Shown: in pieces, positions 32,708-45,870 of the stretch | Position numbering within the stretch: position 1 is the first letter of the stretch | Layout: each line of letters opens with the position of its first letter | From: Brasenia schreberi | Taxonomy: Eukaryota; Streptophyta; Magnoliopsida; Nymphaeales; Cabombaceae | Length of the DNA stretch: 64,000 nt | Direction of reading: 5' to 3' | Assembly (NCBI GenBank): GCA_036023115.1 | Contig: JAYKKT010000061.1 | Coordinates: 18,451,501 to 18,515,500, forward strand | Translations under genes and position numbers: made by a program | The notes under the pieces: model-generated | The model's database searches: none | Told to the model about the DNA's origin: nothing | Seen by the model: only the letters and a program-made list of their open reading frames with translations

Positions 32708-35700
32708 ACGGAAGATCCCTTTCATAAAAATACAAAAATATTTGGAAAACTTAAAATCAAAAAAATCGAAAAGGAAGAAAAGCCAAAAACAATGGAAAAA
32801 CAAAAACTCGAAAATAGAGTGCTTTGTATAGTTCCCAAGGTTCTTGTTTTACAAAAACCCAAAAAAATCAAAAATTTGGAAAATACCAAAAAGATTTTGT
32901 ATATAGCTGCTCCTGGTAGGACTTTGGCAAAAGAAAAAGATTTCGAAAGAAACGTCGTCTGCATAGCCAGACCAAAAATTTCGAAATCACTTGAAAATCT
33001 GAGTGCAAAACCAAGTCTTTTTGAAAACCATGCATCAAATTCCCTCGGATCTATAACCCACGAGAATGATCGAAGCCCAGAAGTGGATCTCCTAGAGGAA
33101 GATCCCACTTCTGAGCTCCTAGAATTTCATAAAATTCTCGATTTTGAAAGACCTTCCAATTCAGTAGGAGGAGATTTCATAGAGGTAAACCTAGGGAATG
33201 ATTCCAATCCCAAAACCATCAAGATAGGCGCATGCTTGCATGAAACTGAAAGATTAGCATTCATTGCATTTCTACGAACCTATTTAGATGTGTTTGCATG
33301 GACGTATGAAGACATGCCGGGCATAGACCCTAGCATTGTCGAGCATCGTCTTCCCTTAGATGCGGATGTAAAACCCATAAAGCAGATGCTTAGGAAAATA
33401 CACCCGAATGTACACACGCAAGTCAAAGAGGGTTTAGAAAATCTGCTAAAAGTTGGATTTATAAAACCCATTGCATATTCTGATTGGTTGTCAAACATCG
33501 TTGTAGTTCGAAAAACCAATGGAAAAATTCGAATATGCATCGATTTCAGAAACCTGAATAAAGCCACTCCAAAGGATAATTATCCTTTACCAAACATAGA
33601 TTTGATAGTTGATAGTACTGCAAATCATGAAATGTTTTCGTTTATGGATGTCTATTCAGGCTATAATCAAATCAAACTAAGTCCACGAGATCAGGGTAAG
33701 ACCGCCTTCACAACCCCATGGGGCACGTACTACTATACAGTCACGCCCTTTGGTTTGAAAAACATCGGCGCAACATACCAGCGAGCCATGACCACGATCT
33801 TCCATGATCAAATTCATGAGCTTGTAGAAGTGTATGTAGATGATCTCTTGGCGAAATCCAAAACCCGATGCACTCATATCGAATGTTTGCAAAAGATTTT
33901 CAAAAGGCTTAGGCTTTATAAAGAAAAGCTAAACCCTCAAAAATGTGTATTCGGGGTATAATCAGGGAAGCTTTTGGGCTTTATGGTGAGCCAAAGGGGT
34001 ATAAAAGTCGACCCCTCTAAGTGTCGAGCCATCATAGACATGGCTCCACCCTCCAATCTCACTCAAATTCGTAGCCTCCAAGGTCGATTACAATCCGTTC
34101 GCCGATTCATATCAAATCTGGCGACTAGATGCGAACCCTTCAACAAACTATTGAGGAAGGGCATGAAATTCTGATGGGATAATGAATGCCAGAAGTCCTT
34201 CAAGAGACTAAAGGCATACTTGGTTAATCCCCCCGTTTTGAATCCTCCGAAGCAAGGAAAACCGCTTTTACTCTACATCTCCGTGCATGCGAATGCTTTA
34301 GGAGCCCTGTTGGCTCAATATGAGGATGACACCTGTAAGGAGTATGCCATCTACTATATTTCGAAAACTCTCTTGGCTTATGAATGAAATTATCAAGCCA
34401 TGGAGAAGATGTGCTTGGCCCTAGTCTGGGCCTGCCAGAAATTCAGACACTATTTCCTAGATCACGAGATCTGGATAGTGTCCAAGCTTGATCCAATCAA
34501 ACACTTGTTCGAAAAACCCATTCTCATGGGTAGATTGGGCAAATGGCAACTGCTTCTAATGGAGTATGACCTGAAATACCATCACCAGATCTCCATTAAG
34601 GGGCAAGCCCTAGCAGATTACGTGGCTGAGTTCCCCTTGGAGGACGCATATCCCACGCTTGATGAAATGCCTGATAAGGGCATATTACAAAACCATTTCC
34701 AAAACCACATTTTGGCAAACTCTTTCGAAAACCAAGTGTGGAAGATGCACTTCGATGGGGCACGAAACCAACGAGGGGCTGGTGCTGGGGTCATCCTCAT
34801 CTCCCCTAAAAATGGTGAGATTCCCAAAGCAGTCCACCTAGATTTTGAATGTTCCAACAACGTAGCTGAGTATGAAGCACTCATACAGGGCTTAAGGATT
34901 TCGAAAACTCTAGGGGCATCATGCATCGAGGTCTTTGGAGATTCGCTCCTTGTCATAAACCAGGTTTTGAAAATTTGCCAAGTACGTAATGAAAAACTAC
35001 TTCCATATCACGAGTTGGCCACTCGATTGGTCCAATCCTTCCAATCGTGTAAACTCACACACGTAGGAAGAGAGGACAATGGCATCGCCGTTGCCCTCTC
35101 CTCCTTGGGTTCAGCTCTAAAGGTCAATCCCATTTCAGGGATTCGATCTTTAGAAATCTGGCATGCGCCCAACCCATCCACACACGATCTGGATATTTGC
35201 CAAAATAACACAAACTCTATTGAAAAACCTTGGTTTTATGACATCAAACAGTTTTTAGAAAATGGGGGATTCGCCGAGGATGCCACATCCAAAGATAAGG
35301 CATTCATCCGTAAGATTTCGACCCGATACACCATTCTGGGTGGGGTTTTATACAAAAAAAGTTTTACCGGCATTCTGCTTAGGTGTATCGACCTAGAGGA
35401 GGCTAGGATAGTGATGCATGAGTTCCACGATGGAGAATGTGGAGGTCATGTTAATGCCAACATGATGGCAATGAAAATACTTAGAGGGGGCTATTTTTGG
35501 TCCACCCTGAAAAGGATTGTCACGATCATGTTAGGAAGTGTCATCCATGTCAAGTACATGGGCACGCCATTCACATCCCATCATCTGCATTGCATTCTGT
35601 GGTCAGCCCCTGGCCATTTACCATGTGGGCGTTTGACATCATAGGCCCAATATTTCCAAAAGCCTTGAATGGGCATCGATTTATTTTAGCAGCCACGGAG

Positions 35701-36477
35701 TATTTCTCCAAGTGGGTGGAAGCCGTTTCCCTAACCAACGTGCGGGGGCAACATGTGGTGGCTTTCATTCGGAGGAATATCTTGGCTCGATTTGGGGTTC
35801 CACAAGACCTTGTGTCTGATAATGGCACCCCATTCAAGAACGAGCGGATGGTTAAGTTATGCAACACGTATGACATAACTCACCACTTCTCTTCACCCTA
35901 CTACCCTTAAGGCAACGGCCAAGCCGAAGCCACCAACAAGACTCTCATTAGCATAATTGAGAAAACCTTAGAGAAGGGTAGGACGTGGCACGAGAAGCTG
36001 GATGAAGCCTTATGGGCTTATAGGACTTCCATCCGGACTCCCACGAATGCCACACCATTCGAATTGGTCTATGGCACAAACGCCATTCTTCCCATTCATA
36101 CTCAACTGCATTCATTTCATACATCCATTGCACTCAACCTCCCCCTAGAGACGCTTCAGCATGCTAGGATGGCCGAACTAGATTTGCTAGACGAGAGGCG
36201 AATCCTTGCCATGGATCATGCTCGTGCATACCGGCAAAGGATAGCCCGACACTATGGAAAACACATGAGACCTTGCCACTTTGAAGTGGGAGATCTGGTC
36301 TTGAAAATCATCCACTATCGTGGCCCATATCCACTCGAAAAGTGACGCCCCAAGTGGGATGGACCCTATGTTGTGCGAGCAACCACCACGAACAATTCGT
36401 ATCGGTTGATCGATGTAGAAGGTAGGAATTTAGCAGATCCTATCAATATTCAATACTTAAAGAAGTATCATGTGTAG
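32705..36477 (+). pseudogene. pol: Element E ORF2 (pol), multiply broken
   Basis: Starts MTEDPF and joins the MEKQKLE leader in frame, 29 codons longer than the other pol ORFs. Breaks: TAA at 33959-33961 (after the RT core; YVDD intact), TGA at 34172-34174 and 34385-34387, a one-base deletion in the AAAAGG run near 35510, TAA at 35908-35910 and TGA at 36343-36345. The last catalytic Asp of the second RNase H is also changed (GIAVAL; GTT at 35090-35092). It cannot make active enzymes. Confidence 0.92.
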
Positions 36478-37647
36478 GATTTGGATTAAATTCCAATTTT
36501 TGAAAATTTTAGGGATACCTGCCCTGAGACAAGTGAATAAGGTGCAAAGGCAAAATCGTGTAACCTTGAGTGAGAGAATTCGCACTTGTGAAAGAGTGGA
36601 GTCTTCAAAATCATGGTTACATTTCAAAATCCTTCTTCTTACAAAGAAAGGCCTAGTTCAACAGAACAAGATACTTGCAAGTAGTACATGCTATTTCTAA
36701 ATAGGCCGATCTGGAATGAATCGAGTGTAGGCTTAGGATAGGTCCTCCCCTCTTCTCTTTTCCTTACAAAAGGAAAAACACGGCCCAAACAAAGGGAATT
36801 TCCCATTCAAAGTATCTTTCCAAAAGAAAGAAACCAGAATTCAAAAGAAAACTCGATTCTCTTATGAAAAGAGGGATTAAAGAAAAAATACTCCCAAAGG
36901 GAGACCCTCTATGGAAAAAAAGGAAAAAGAGGCCAAAAAGCTCAAAAAGAGCAGTTTTCCGCCTTCAATGCCTTAAACCACGAGACGCTTCAGAAGGGAC
37001 CGTGGTATCTCTTTCCCATCCCTGGCTTATCCCACGCTAAAGCATGGTTCATTTCGAGGAATCCTAAAGTAAAAATAGGATTTACTTACTTGAATTTCAT
37101 CTTGTTTGAGAATTCGACGTTTCGAGTAAGACGTAGGAATTTGAAATATAGCTTGTTTTCTTATAAAACCTCCGCTAGATAAGCGAGTGTTAAGACTCAA
37201 ACAAGGGCAAGTACGAAGAGCTCGAGATCCTTAGGATCGAGACTCAAGACAGTTGTCCCTTTTGTAAATAGTTTTGTAAATAGATTTTGGAAAATCAAAC
37301 ATCGAACAGCATAGGATCTGCTCACTTGGAGCAACAGACCTTGTAAGTCTCTAGAGTTCGACCACATCTGGTCTCTGGGAGGTCGCCATTCTTGGCACTA
37401 CACCCATGTCATGCATCTGCATTCCACGCATGGTACTTGCATAAACACGATCCCATTTAGGACCAGATTCCATAGTATATCCCTTTGGCGTGATATCTCC
37501 TCCTACGAGGGTTTTAAAACTGAGATTTTGCTAAAGATTGGGACGATCCCATATTCTTCGTGGTTAGATCTAGGGAGACATTAAAAGGGGTGTTTGTCAT
37601 CATTGCCCTTATCCAAATCGATTTGGACAAGGCCAAAGAGGGGCATC
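36478..37647 (+). other. Element E 3' untranslated region with polypurine tract
   Basis: Collinear with C, D and F but more diverged. Polypurine tract AAAGAGGGG at 37635-37643. No gene seen. Confidence 0.72.
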
Positions 37648-38864
37648 TGTAAACACCCCGAAATCCCACGAATTTCTCAAATCAACCTGGCTTTGTAAAA
37701 GCAACCCCAAAGGGCCATTTTGAGTCTGGAAACCCAGGAGCCTTCTAGGCAACCCTGTACATATATTTTGAACTTTATATATTTAATATGGTTTTTAAAA
37801 CCTTTTAAAAACACATTTTGAAACCCCGAAGCAACTTGGCCTAATCCAGACAAGACTAGGAAAGCTAAGGAGAGCCCAGAACTGGAGCACATGTCAAGCC
37901 CGGCACAACAACTCTTATATTTAATCCACCCCCATGATCTCGAATGTCTAAGACCCTGTTATCATCAAAACATCACTTGAAGTCATCTCCGGAAGGCAAA
38001 AACAGAGGCGAACAATCATGTTGGCGAAGACCCAACGCAGACAGAGTATTGATGCTGTCAGACCCCACACAAACCGTTCGTTTCGAACATAGCCCGAAGG
38101 AGTCAGAATTCAGTTTGGATCAGATCTGGACCATATATATCCAGATCCCAATCCAAACCCATGTGTGGACTTGGATTTGGATTTGGATCCAGAGATCCAA
38201 TCCAATATCCACATCCATGGCCCACATCACCTTCTCATAAATGGAGGTGGGGCCCACTTGAATTTCACGTGGGATTATGGGCATGAGAGAGAGTGGGGGA
38301 GGGTAAGATTAGAGTGTGTTTGTAATTAAGCTTGACTTGTGTGTCAAGTTTGGGGTTAATCATGTGGGTTAGCCTAATTAAAATGGGTTTAAGCTTGTAA
38401 TTAGCCAAAACCTAACTTAGGGCTGCACCAACATGATGTAATTAAGGTCTATGGGTCATGTAAAGGGAGCTCCTTAATCCAATCCTAACCAGAAACACCT
38501 AATCCTAGCCTTTTACCCTAATCCTGTCCTAATCCTAGCCTAATCACCTAACCCACTTCCCTAATCTCGGCCTAATCCCAACCTAATCACCTAACCCACT
38601 TCCCTAATCCTTCCCTAAACCTAGGTTAATTTCTCTAAACCTAACCTAACCCACCTCACTAAACCTCACCCCAAAACCAACCCACCTAGCTAAACCCTAA
38701 ACCTCTAAACCACCCCACCTAAACCTAGCACACCATCTACCCAAAACCCCTTGTATGAAAATATCTGGCCCTACCTCAAAACCAGCCCACCTTATCACCA
38801 CACCACCACCCCTAGACCACCTTACCACCTTCCTAATACCACCCCCAACCGACCTCTTCAGCCC

Positions 38865-38870
38865 TATATA
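38865..38870 (+). promoter_or_regulatory. TATA box, LTR E
   Basis: CCCTATATACCCC, in the position of TATTTAAA in the younger LTRs. Confidence 0.5.
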
Positions 38871-40025
38871 CCCCCCCCCCCAAGGGGCGGGTTTTCCAAG
38901 CTCTCCGATCCCAGCCAGCCCAGCCGACTCCATCCCCCATTGCCAACCGAGCCTAGCACAGCCCAACCACTCCCAGCCAGGTCTTCCACCTACACCATAG
39001 CCGGCCACCACCTTGCTTCACCTGCTCCACCACACCCCAGCCGGCCAACCACCCGTCGCCACCATTCCCATCCAGCCGAACCATCCACCTCAACTGCCCG
39101 GTTGCTCCTCTTCCATCCGCCGCCTCCCATCACCACCGGTTAGTATCTTCATTTCACTCCACCTCTTCTTCGCTCTCCCTCCACTTCCAGCCACCTACAC
39201 CACCACCACATCACCCTAACACCAGCCACCCTCCATCCTACCCATTCAGCCAAACCTCAGCCACTTTAAACACCCGCCACTACCTAGCCACCCTAGCTAC
39301 ACCCGACCACTCCAACTAACTCCCTAAGACCTACCCATATCACCTCACCACAGCCGGCCACCACCTTACCCCATACCCTAGCTAGCTCCCTTCCTATCTA
39401 CAATAGCCCTAGCTACCTTAGCAACCACCACCACCGAGTCTCCCTTAGTCGGCCACTCCAACCGACTGTCACATATCCATTTGGCCAACCACCCGCCAGC
39501 CACATACCTCTCCTAGGCACTCCCTTAGACACTCCCTTAGGCTCCCATTTAGTGTCACATTTCCTAACACTACACCCTCCCTTAGTGACCCTACTTGGTC
39601 ACTTTAGCCCAACACACAAAGCTAGCCCATTCCTAGCAGCCGGCCATCTTCAAGGCACTCCTCCCGCGCACCATCTCCATCCGGCCAGCAGCCCCTCTTG
39701 TCATTCAACTCCGCAGAGCTCCCTCTTGCAGCCCAAGGCGAAGGCCAAGCCCACGATCAAGCAAGGCATCTTCAGACCAGCTATAAGTAAGTGCCTAACT
39801 TGGTCCTTAGTTGTATACTTGCTTACATTAAATTCGATACGGGGTTGTAATAACGGAGCATAGTCTCCCCCCGCTTGTAATAACGTGGCTTGGCACACCC
39901 ACACACACGTGCACTCTCTTAGTCGTGCACGATTTTGAATGCACACGGGCCTAATCAGCCCCTAAGATATAAATATATATATATACTTTAACTTATGTAG
40001 GGTTTTGCTTGAGTTGAGTGTGTTG

Positions 40026-40740
40026 TCTTTCCATTCAAGCACTCACACACATTGAGCCTTCGCTCTTATTTGTAAGACCCAAGTAAGGGCCGTGCTATAT
40101 TATTTGGGTTTAATTTCATGTTGTGTGCGTAGTACTTCAATTCAAGCACTCACACACATTGAGCTTTCGCTCTTATTCACAAGACCTTAGTTAAGGCCAT
40201 ACTGCAATTTATATTTGGGTTTTATTTCATGTCGTGTGTGTAGTCTTTCAATTCAAGCACTCACACACATTGAGACTTCGCTCTTATTTGTAAGACCCAA
40301 GTAAGGGCCGCGCTATACTATTTGGGTTTAATTTCATGTTGTGTGCGTAGTACTTCAATTCAAGCACTCACACACATTGAGCTTTCGCTCTTATTCCCAA
40401 GACCTTAGTTAAGGCCATACTGCAATTTATATTTGGGTTTCATTTCATGTCGTGTGTGTAGTCTTTCAATTCAAGCACTCACACACATTGAGACTTCGCT
40501 CTTATTTGTAAGACCCAAGTAAGGGCCGCGCTATACTATTTGGGTTTAATTTCATGTTGTGTGCGTAGTACTTCAATTCAAGCACTCACACATATTGAGC
40601 TTTCGCTCTTATTCCCAAGACCTTAATCAAGGCCATATTGCAAGTTATATTTGGGTTTCATTTCATGTCGTATGTGTAAGTCTTTCAATTCGACCACTCA
40701 CACACATTGAGCCTTCGCTCTTATTTGCAAGACCCGAGTA
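40026..40740 (+). repeat. Alternating ~110-bp tandem units in LTR E
   Basis: Type a units (GACCCAAGTAAGGGCCGYGCTATA) and type b units (GACCTTAGTTAAGGCC) alternate, giving a dimer of about 218 bp, the same pattern as LTR B. Confidence 0.87.
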
Positions 40741-41341
40741 AGGTCCCATATATACCTTATATACATATCTCCCTTCGGCATTTACATTACAAGTCATTTC
40801 CCTTCGGTTATTTCCCTTCGACATTGTTTTTACATTCGGGTTTTCCCTTTGGAGTAGCGTGAGTTTGCATTGCATCTATGCCATACCACGAGGTAGGATG
40901 CATATTGCATCAAAGCAAGCCCCGTACTCCCGCTCAAATTTGCCCCATGTAGTGTAGTGTTAATAACACACACCTAGGTGGCCCATAAAGGGATAAAAAG
41001 AAAGACTTAGGCACGTGCAAATCCACGTGATCTAAAATCTGCAATCGCATTGAAAAGACCCGAATCAAACACCTCGAACCGCTCTCATAGGCTTTTTCTA
41101 CCTTAAACTCGATTTTTAAAGCATACAGACTGACCCTTGCGCATCGGTGCAAGAAGGTCTGCGACGACAAGAGCTCACTTGCTCACAGTCGCCACGTTAG
41201 AAGTCAGATTAAAATATATCTTCGCTAGCTTAGGTAAGCTAGCTGGCACGCCCTGTTTGTACAAATAGGACTTAGACACACGAGAGGATCCGCTCTAGGC
41301 CCTGAGAAGCCAAAGGAGGCGGGGATTTTCCTGCGTCTACA

Positions 41342-42030
41342 AAGCCCACCAACTTTCTCACTCACACTTTATCCCCCTTCTCTCTCTAACCAAGCTTTTC
41401 ACGTGAAATTTCTGTGGGCCCCACCTCCATTTATGAGAAGGTGATGTGGGCCATGGATGTGGATATTGGATTAGATCGTTAGATCCAAATCCAAATCCAA
41501 ATCCAGATGCGTTTTGGGTTTGGATTTGGATATATATGGTCCAGATCCAACCCAAATCTGATTTTCTGATTCCTTCATGGCATTTCGAAATGGACGGTTT
41601 GTGCGGGGCCTGACTGCATCAGTACTCCGTCTTGCGTTGGGTCTTCGGCAACATTGTCATCCACTCTTCTTCTCACCTTCCGGAGATCATTTTGAACATA
41701 TTGTTGATATCAGGGGCTTGGATGTCCAAGAATTTGGGGATGATTCTGATATGAGAGTTGATGTGCCGGGCTTGAAATATGCTCCGGGTCTGAGCTCTCT
41801 TTTGCTTCTTCGGTCCTGCTTTCATCAGGCCAAGCTATTTTTTAGGGTTTCAAAACACCTTTTTAAGGTTTTAAAACTATATGTATACATTTTTAAAACA
41901 TATATGGTTTCAACATATGTAGAGGGTTGTCTAGAAGGCTCCTAGGTTTCCAGACTCAAAATAGCCCTTTGGGGCTGTTTTTGCAAAACTAGGTAATTTG
42001 AGAAAATCATGGGATTTTGGGGTGTTTACA
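41342..42030 (-). mobile_element. H1: U3 piece of an older LTR
   Basis: On the minus strand begins TGTAAACACCCC at 42030 and runs through a diverged U3 (GGATTTGGATC-type repeats, TTTCACGTGAAA) to the point where LTR E ends. The left edge (AAGCCCACCAACTTTCTCAC) matches H2 at about 42564, so the rest of H1 was displaced by the B/E insertion. No coding sequence. Confidence 0.8.
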
Positions 42031-43254
42031 GAGCTGGAGAGAGAGAGCCACTTTCACGCAAGAAAATGGGTTTTTATACGCAAAAGGGCTGGGGTCGGTT
42101 GGGAGTGGTATGGGGTAGATATTTAGAATAAGGTGGGCTTGTGGAGTGGTTTGGGGTATGTCGGTTAGGGTGGGTTGTATGGTGGTTTAAGGTAGGTCGG
42201 TTAGGGTGGCTGAGAATTAATGGTTAGGGTCTAATTAGGTGTATTAAGGTGGGATTAGGTTTAGTCTAGTTAGGGTCTAGGTGGTCTAGTTAGGTGAGGT
42301 GAGCTAGGTGAGGTCGACTAGGTATGGTTGGGGTGGTTTTGGGTGAGGACGGCTAGGATTGGGTCAGGTTTAGGGGGGAGTGGATAGGTGAGGTGGGTTA
42401 GCTTAGGGCTAGGTTTTAGGAGCATCCCCTTGGCATCGATCCATGGACCTAGTTGAAGCCATGTTCTTGTTGGTGCAGCCCCAAGTTAGGTGTAGGTGCA
42501 TACATGCTTAAACCCACACTCTAGGCTAAACCCACATGGTTAACCCACCCTTGACTAAAAGTCAAGCCCACCAATTTTCTCACTCATACTTTATCACCCC
42601 ATTTCTCTCTCTATACCCAAGCTTTTCACGTGAAATCTCTATGGGCCCCACCTTCATTTATGGGAAGGTGATGTGGGCCATGGATGTAGATATTGGATTT
42701 GGATCTTTGGATCCAAATCCAAATCCAGATGCATGTTTGGGTTTGGATCTAGATATATATGGTCCAGATCCGACCCAAATCTGATTTTCTGATTCCTTAA
42801 TGGCGTTTTGAAACGAACGGTTTATGCGGGGCCTGACTGCATCAGTACTCCGTCTTGCGTTGGGTCTTCGCCAACATTGTCGTCTGCTCTTCTTCTCACC
42901 TTTCGGAGATCATTTTGAACAAATTTGTTGATATCAGGGGCTTGGATGTCCGAGAATTTGAGGATGATTCTAATACGAGAGTTGATGTGTCAGGCTTGAA
43001 ATATGCTCCGGGTTCGGGCTCTCTTTCGCATCTTCGGTCCTGCTTTCATCAAGCCAAGCTGCTTTTCGGTGTTTCAAAACACCTTTTTAAGGTTTTAAAA
43101 CTGTATGTATATATTTTTAAAACATATATGGTTTCAACATATGTACAAGGTTGTCTGGAAGGCTCCTGGGTTTCCTGACTCAAAATAGCCCTTTGGGGTT
43201 GCTTTTGCAAAACCAGGTAATTTGAGAAAATCATGGGATTTTGGGGTGTTTACA
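42031..43254 (-). mobile_element. H2: longer U3 piece of a second older LTR
   Basis: Minus-strand LTR starting at 43254 (TGTAAACACCCC), extending past a TATAAAAA box (42071-42078) to GAGCTC-like sequence where H1 begins. It is homologous to H1 over its first ~690 bp and to the other U3s more loosely. It is inserted into the 3' untranslated region of element I. Confidence 0.8.
42071..42078 (-). promoter_or_regulatory. TATA box, LTR H2
   Basis: TATAAAAA on the minus strand (TTTTTATA on plus). Confidence 0.5.
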
Positions 43255-43452
43255 AATCCTAATTAGGACTAGAACCATGTAAGTAAGTCCCCTTTGGCGA
43301 AAATCTCCTCCTACCGGAATTAAAAGAAAATGTTTTCTAAAAGGTGGGACGATCCCATATTCTCCAGGATAGATCCAGGGAGACATTAAACAGGGGTGTT
43401 GTCGTCTTTACCATTATCCAAATCAATTTGGATAATGCCAAAGAGAGGCATC
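43255..43452 (+). other. Element I 3' untranslated end with polypurine tract
   Basis: Diverged but collinear with the end of the C/D/F 3' regions (CTTTGGCGAAAATCTCCTCCTACC, GGGACGATCCCATATTCT, GGGAGACATTAAA). Polypurine tract AAAGAGAGG at 43440-43448, directly before the LTR start. Confidence 0.8.
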
Positions 43453-43680
43453 TGTAAACACCCCAACATCCCACAATTTTCATAAAACATACCTAGTTTA
43501 GAAAATCAACTTCAAAAAGGAACTTTGAGTTCTGAAAACCCAGGAGCCTTCCCAAAACCATATAAATATTTCTTTAAATCCTGTAAATAGTGTTTTGAAG
43601 CCCCGTATCGAATATAAGTTTTTAAACTCGGGCTAAGCCCCATTTACATAAGAAACCAAAGACAAACAGGTGAAGCATGC
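43453..43680 (+). repeat. LTR of element I, left part
   Basis: TGTAAACACCCCAACATCCC start, then a diverged U3 interrupted at CATGC by element F. Continues at 58621. Confidence 0.85.
43676..43680 (+). repeat. Target-site duplication, left copy (element F)
   Basis: CATGC immediately before the 5' LTR of F; the same five bases follow the 3' LTR at 58616-58620. Five bases is the usual size for Ty3/Gypsy integrases. Confidence 0.93.
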
Positions 43681-44912
43681 TGTAAACACCCCGAAATCCC
43701 ACGAATTTCTCAAAATCCATCTGGTTTTATACAAGCAGCCCCAAAGGGCCATTTTGAGTTCGGAAACCCAGGAGCCTTCCAAACAACCCTGTACATATGT
43801 TTTAAACTTTATCTTTCTAAAACATATAATATGGCTTTTGAAAACCCTTTTAAAACACGTTTTGAAACCCCGAAGTGGCTTGGCCCGATCAAGACAGGAC
43901 CAGGAGAGCCAAGAAGAGCCCGGAACCGGAGCACCTGTCGAGCCCGGCGCAGCAACTCTTGTATCTGATTCACATCCCAGGATCTCGAACGTCCAAGACC
44001 CTGTTCTTATCAAAATAGCATTTGAAGTCATCTCCGGAAGGCAGAAACGGAGGCGAACGACTATGTTGGCGAAGACCCAACGCAGACGGAGTACTAATGC
44101 TGTCAGGCCCCGCACGAATCGTCCGTTTCGAACCCAGCTCGAAGGAGTCAAAGTTCAGTTTGGAGTGGATCTGGACCATATATATCCAGATCCCAATCCA
44201 AACCCATATGTGGACTTGGATTTGGATTTGGATCCAGAGATCCAATCCAATATCCATATCCATGGCCCACATCACCTTCTCATAAATGGAGGTGGGGCCC
44301 ACTTGAGTTTCACGTGGGATCATGGGCATGAGAGAGAGTGGGGTTGAAAAATATCAAGAGTGTTGTATTAAGCTTGACTTGTGTGTCAAGTTTGGGTTAA
44401 TCATGTGGGTTAGCCTAATTGAGTGGGTTTAAGCTTGTAATTAGCTAAAACCTAACCTAGGGCTGCACCAACATGGGGTGATCAAGGTCTATGGGCCATG
44501 CTAAGGGAGCTCCTTCACCTAAACCTAGCCCAAAATGCCTAAACCTCGCCTAAACCCCTAATCCACCCCTAATCTGAACCTAATCACCTAACCCACTTCC
44601 CTAATCCTGTCCTAATCCTAACCTAATCACCTAACCCACTTCCCTAATCCTTCCCTAAACCTAGATTAATTTCCCTAATCCTAGCCTAAACCTAGCCTAA
44701 TCACCTAACCTAGCTCACTAAACCTCACCCTAAAACCCAACCGCCTAACCTAACCCTAAACCCCTAAACCACCCTTAGCCCACGATTTACCCAAACCCCT
44801 AGTTTTAAAATATCTGGCCCAACCTTTTCCAGCCCACCTTATCTACATACCACCCTACCTAAACCACCTAACCACTACCCTCAGCCCAGCCCTAACCGAC
44901 CTACCCATCCCC

Positions 44913-44920
44913 TATTTAAA
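44913..44920 (+). promoter_or_regulatory. TATA-like box, F 5' LTR
   Basis: TATTTAAA; presumed core promoter of the youngest element, 30-60 bases upstream of a GGGCGGG segment. Confidence 0.5.
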
Positions 44921-45183
44921 CCCCCCTCCTTGTGGGCGGGTTTTCCAAGTGGGAACCACCCTTCCACCCAGCCGGGCCCTCTCCTTCTCCCATCTCTCAC
45001 CCAGCCGGGACCACTCCCCAATAGCTCCACCTGCTCCACCAGCCACCACCTGCACCGCCACCTTCCCTCTTCCCTCCACCACCACCATCCCTCAACCGGA
45101 CGCCACCACCTCCACCCAACCGAACCAGCCGACAGCCACCTGCCCGCCACCTTCCCACTTCATCCGCCACCTCTCCCCATTCG

Positions 45184-45637
45184 GTAAGTACCCTAAACTC
45201 CCTCAAAGCCCCTCTCTACCACCTCTCCACTCTTAGCCACCCGTCCTACCTCCATCTCAGCCCTTTTGCCGCCACCACCTAAACGTAGCCGAACCTAGTA
45301 TAACCCAAGTTGCTGGCCACTACCTAGCCATCATCTCCTATTCGGCCAACTCCCCTAGGTGTCCTATTCGGCCTTCCCACTAGCTCACCTTCTAGGTCCA
45401 GCTTCCCTAAACTCTCAACTCCCATAGTGACCCTAAGAACCCGCTCATTCAGCCCCTTTAAACCCCCTACTTTGAAGTGACATCTACTTGCCACCGGCCA
45501 CCTTCGAGGCGCCTATCCCGCGCCCCACTTGCAGCCGGCCAGCACCCTTGATCACCTACCTTCGCGGAGCTCCCACTTGCAGCCCAAGGCCAAGTCCACG
45601 CTCAAGCAAGACCTCTACGGACCAGCTACTCGTAAGT
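45184..45637 (+). promoter_or_regulatory. Two splice donor-like sites, F 5' LTR
   Basis: CGGTAAGTACC at 45184 and CGTAAGTGTC at 45632, matching those of the other LTRs. Confidence 0.45.
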
Positions 45638-45870
45638 GTCTAAACTCGGTCTTTAGTCGTACACTTGCTTGAGATTCAATTTGATACGGGGTTGTAATAA
45701 CGGAGCATAGTCTCCCCCCGCTTGTAATAACGTGGCTTGGCACAACCACACACGTGCACTCTCTTAGTCGTGCACGATTTTGAACACACACAGGCCTAAT
45801 CAGCACCTAATATATAAGTGTACATATATATTTTCATTCTCGAAGGGTTTTGTTTAAGTTGGGTGCGTTG

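Larger units (their letters stand above)
32221..41341 (+). mobile_element. Half-element E: 3' half of an older Tat element
   Basis: Begins at AGGGGATCATAAACTCC, about 13 bases past the point where half-element B stops on the gag-PR map, and continues through the ORF1 tail, decayed pol, 3' untranslated region and a 3' LTR of B subtype. It is more diverged and more damaged than C, D or F. I infer that B and E are one element. Confidence 0.82.
37648..41341 (+). repeat. 3' LTR of half-element E (3694 bp)
   Basis: TGTAAACACCCC to TGCGTCTACA. The longest complete LTR here. Diverged U3, CCTAA-rich block (about 38470-38700), TATATA at 38865-38870 before a C-run and GGGGCGGG, weak donor GGTTAGTATC near 39140, donor-like AGTAAGTGCC near 39786, conserved TTGTAATAACG pair near 39846-39882, and alternating a/b 110-bp units (40026-40740). 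The minisatellite is disrupted. The U5 (CCTGAGAAGCCAAAGGAGG, CTGCGTCTACA) matches LTR B, not A, C, D or F. Confidence 0.92.

Noticed and set aside
43670..44347. 225-codon frame at the left end of element F
   Set aside because: It begins in LTR I and crosses into the F LTR, so it is an accident of insertion.
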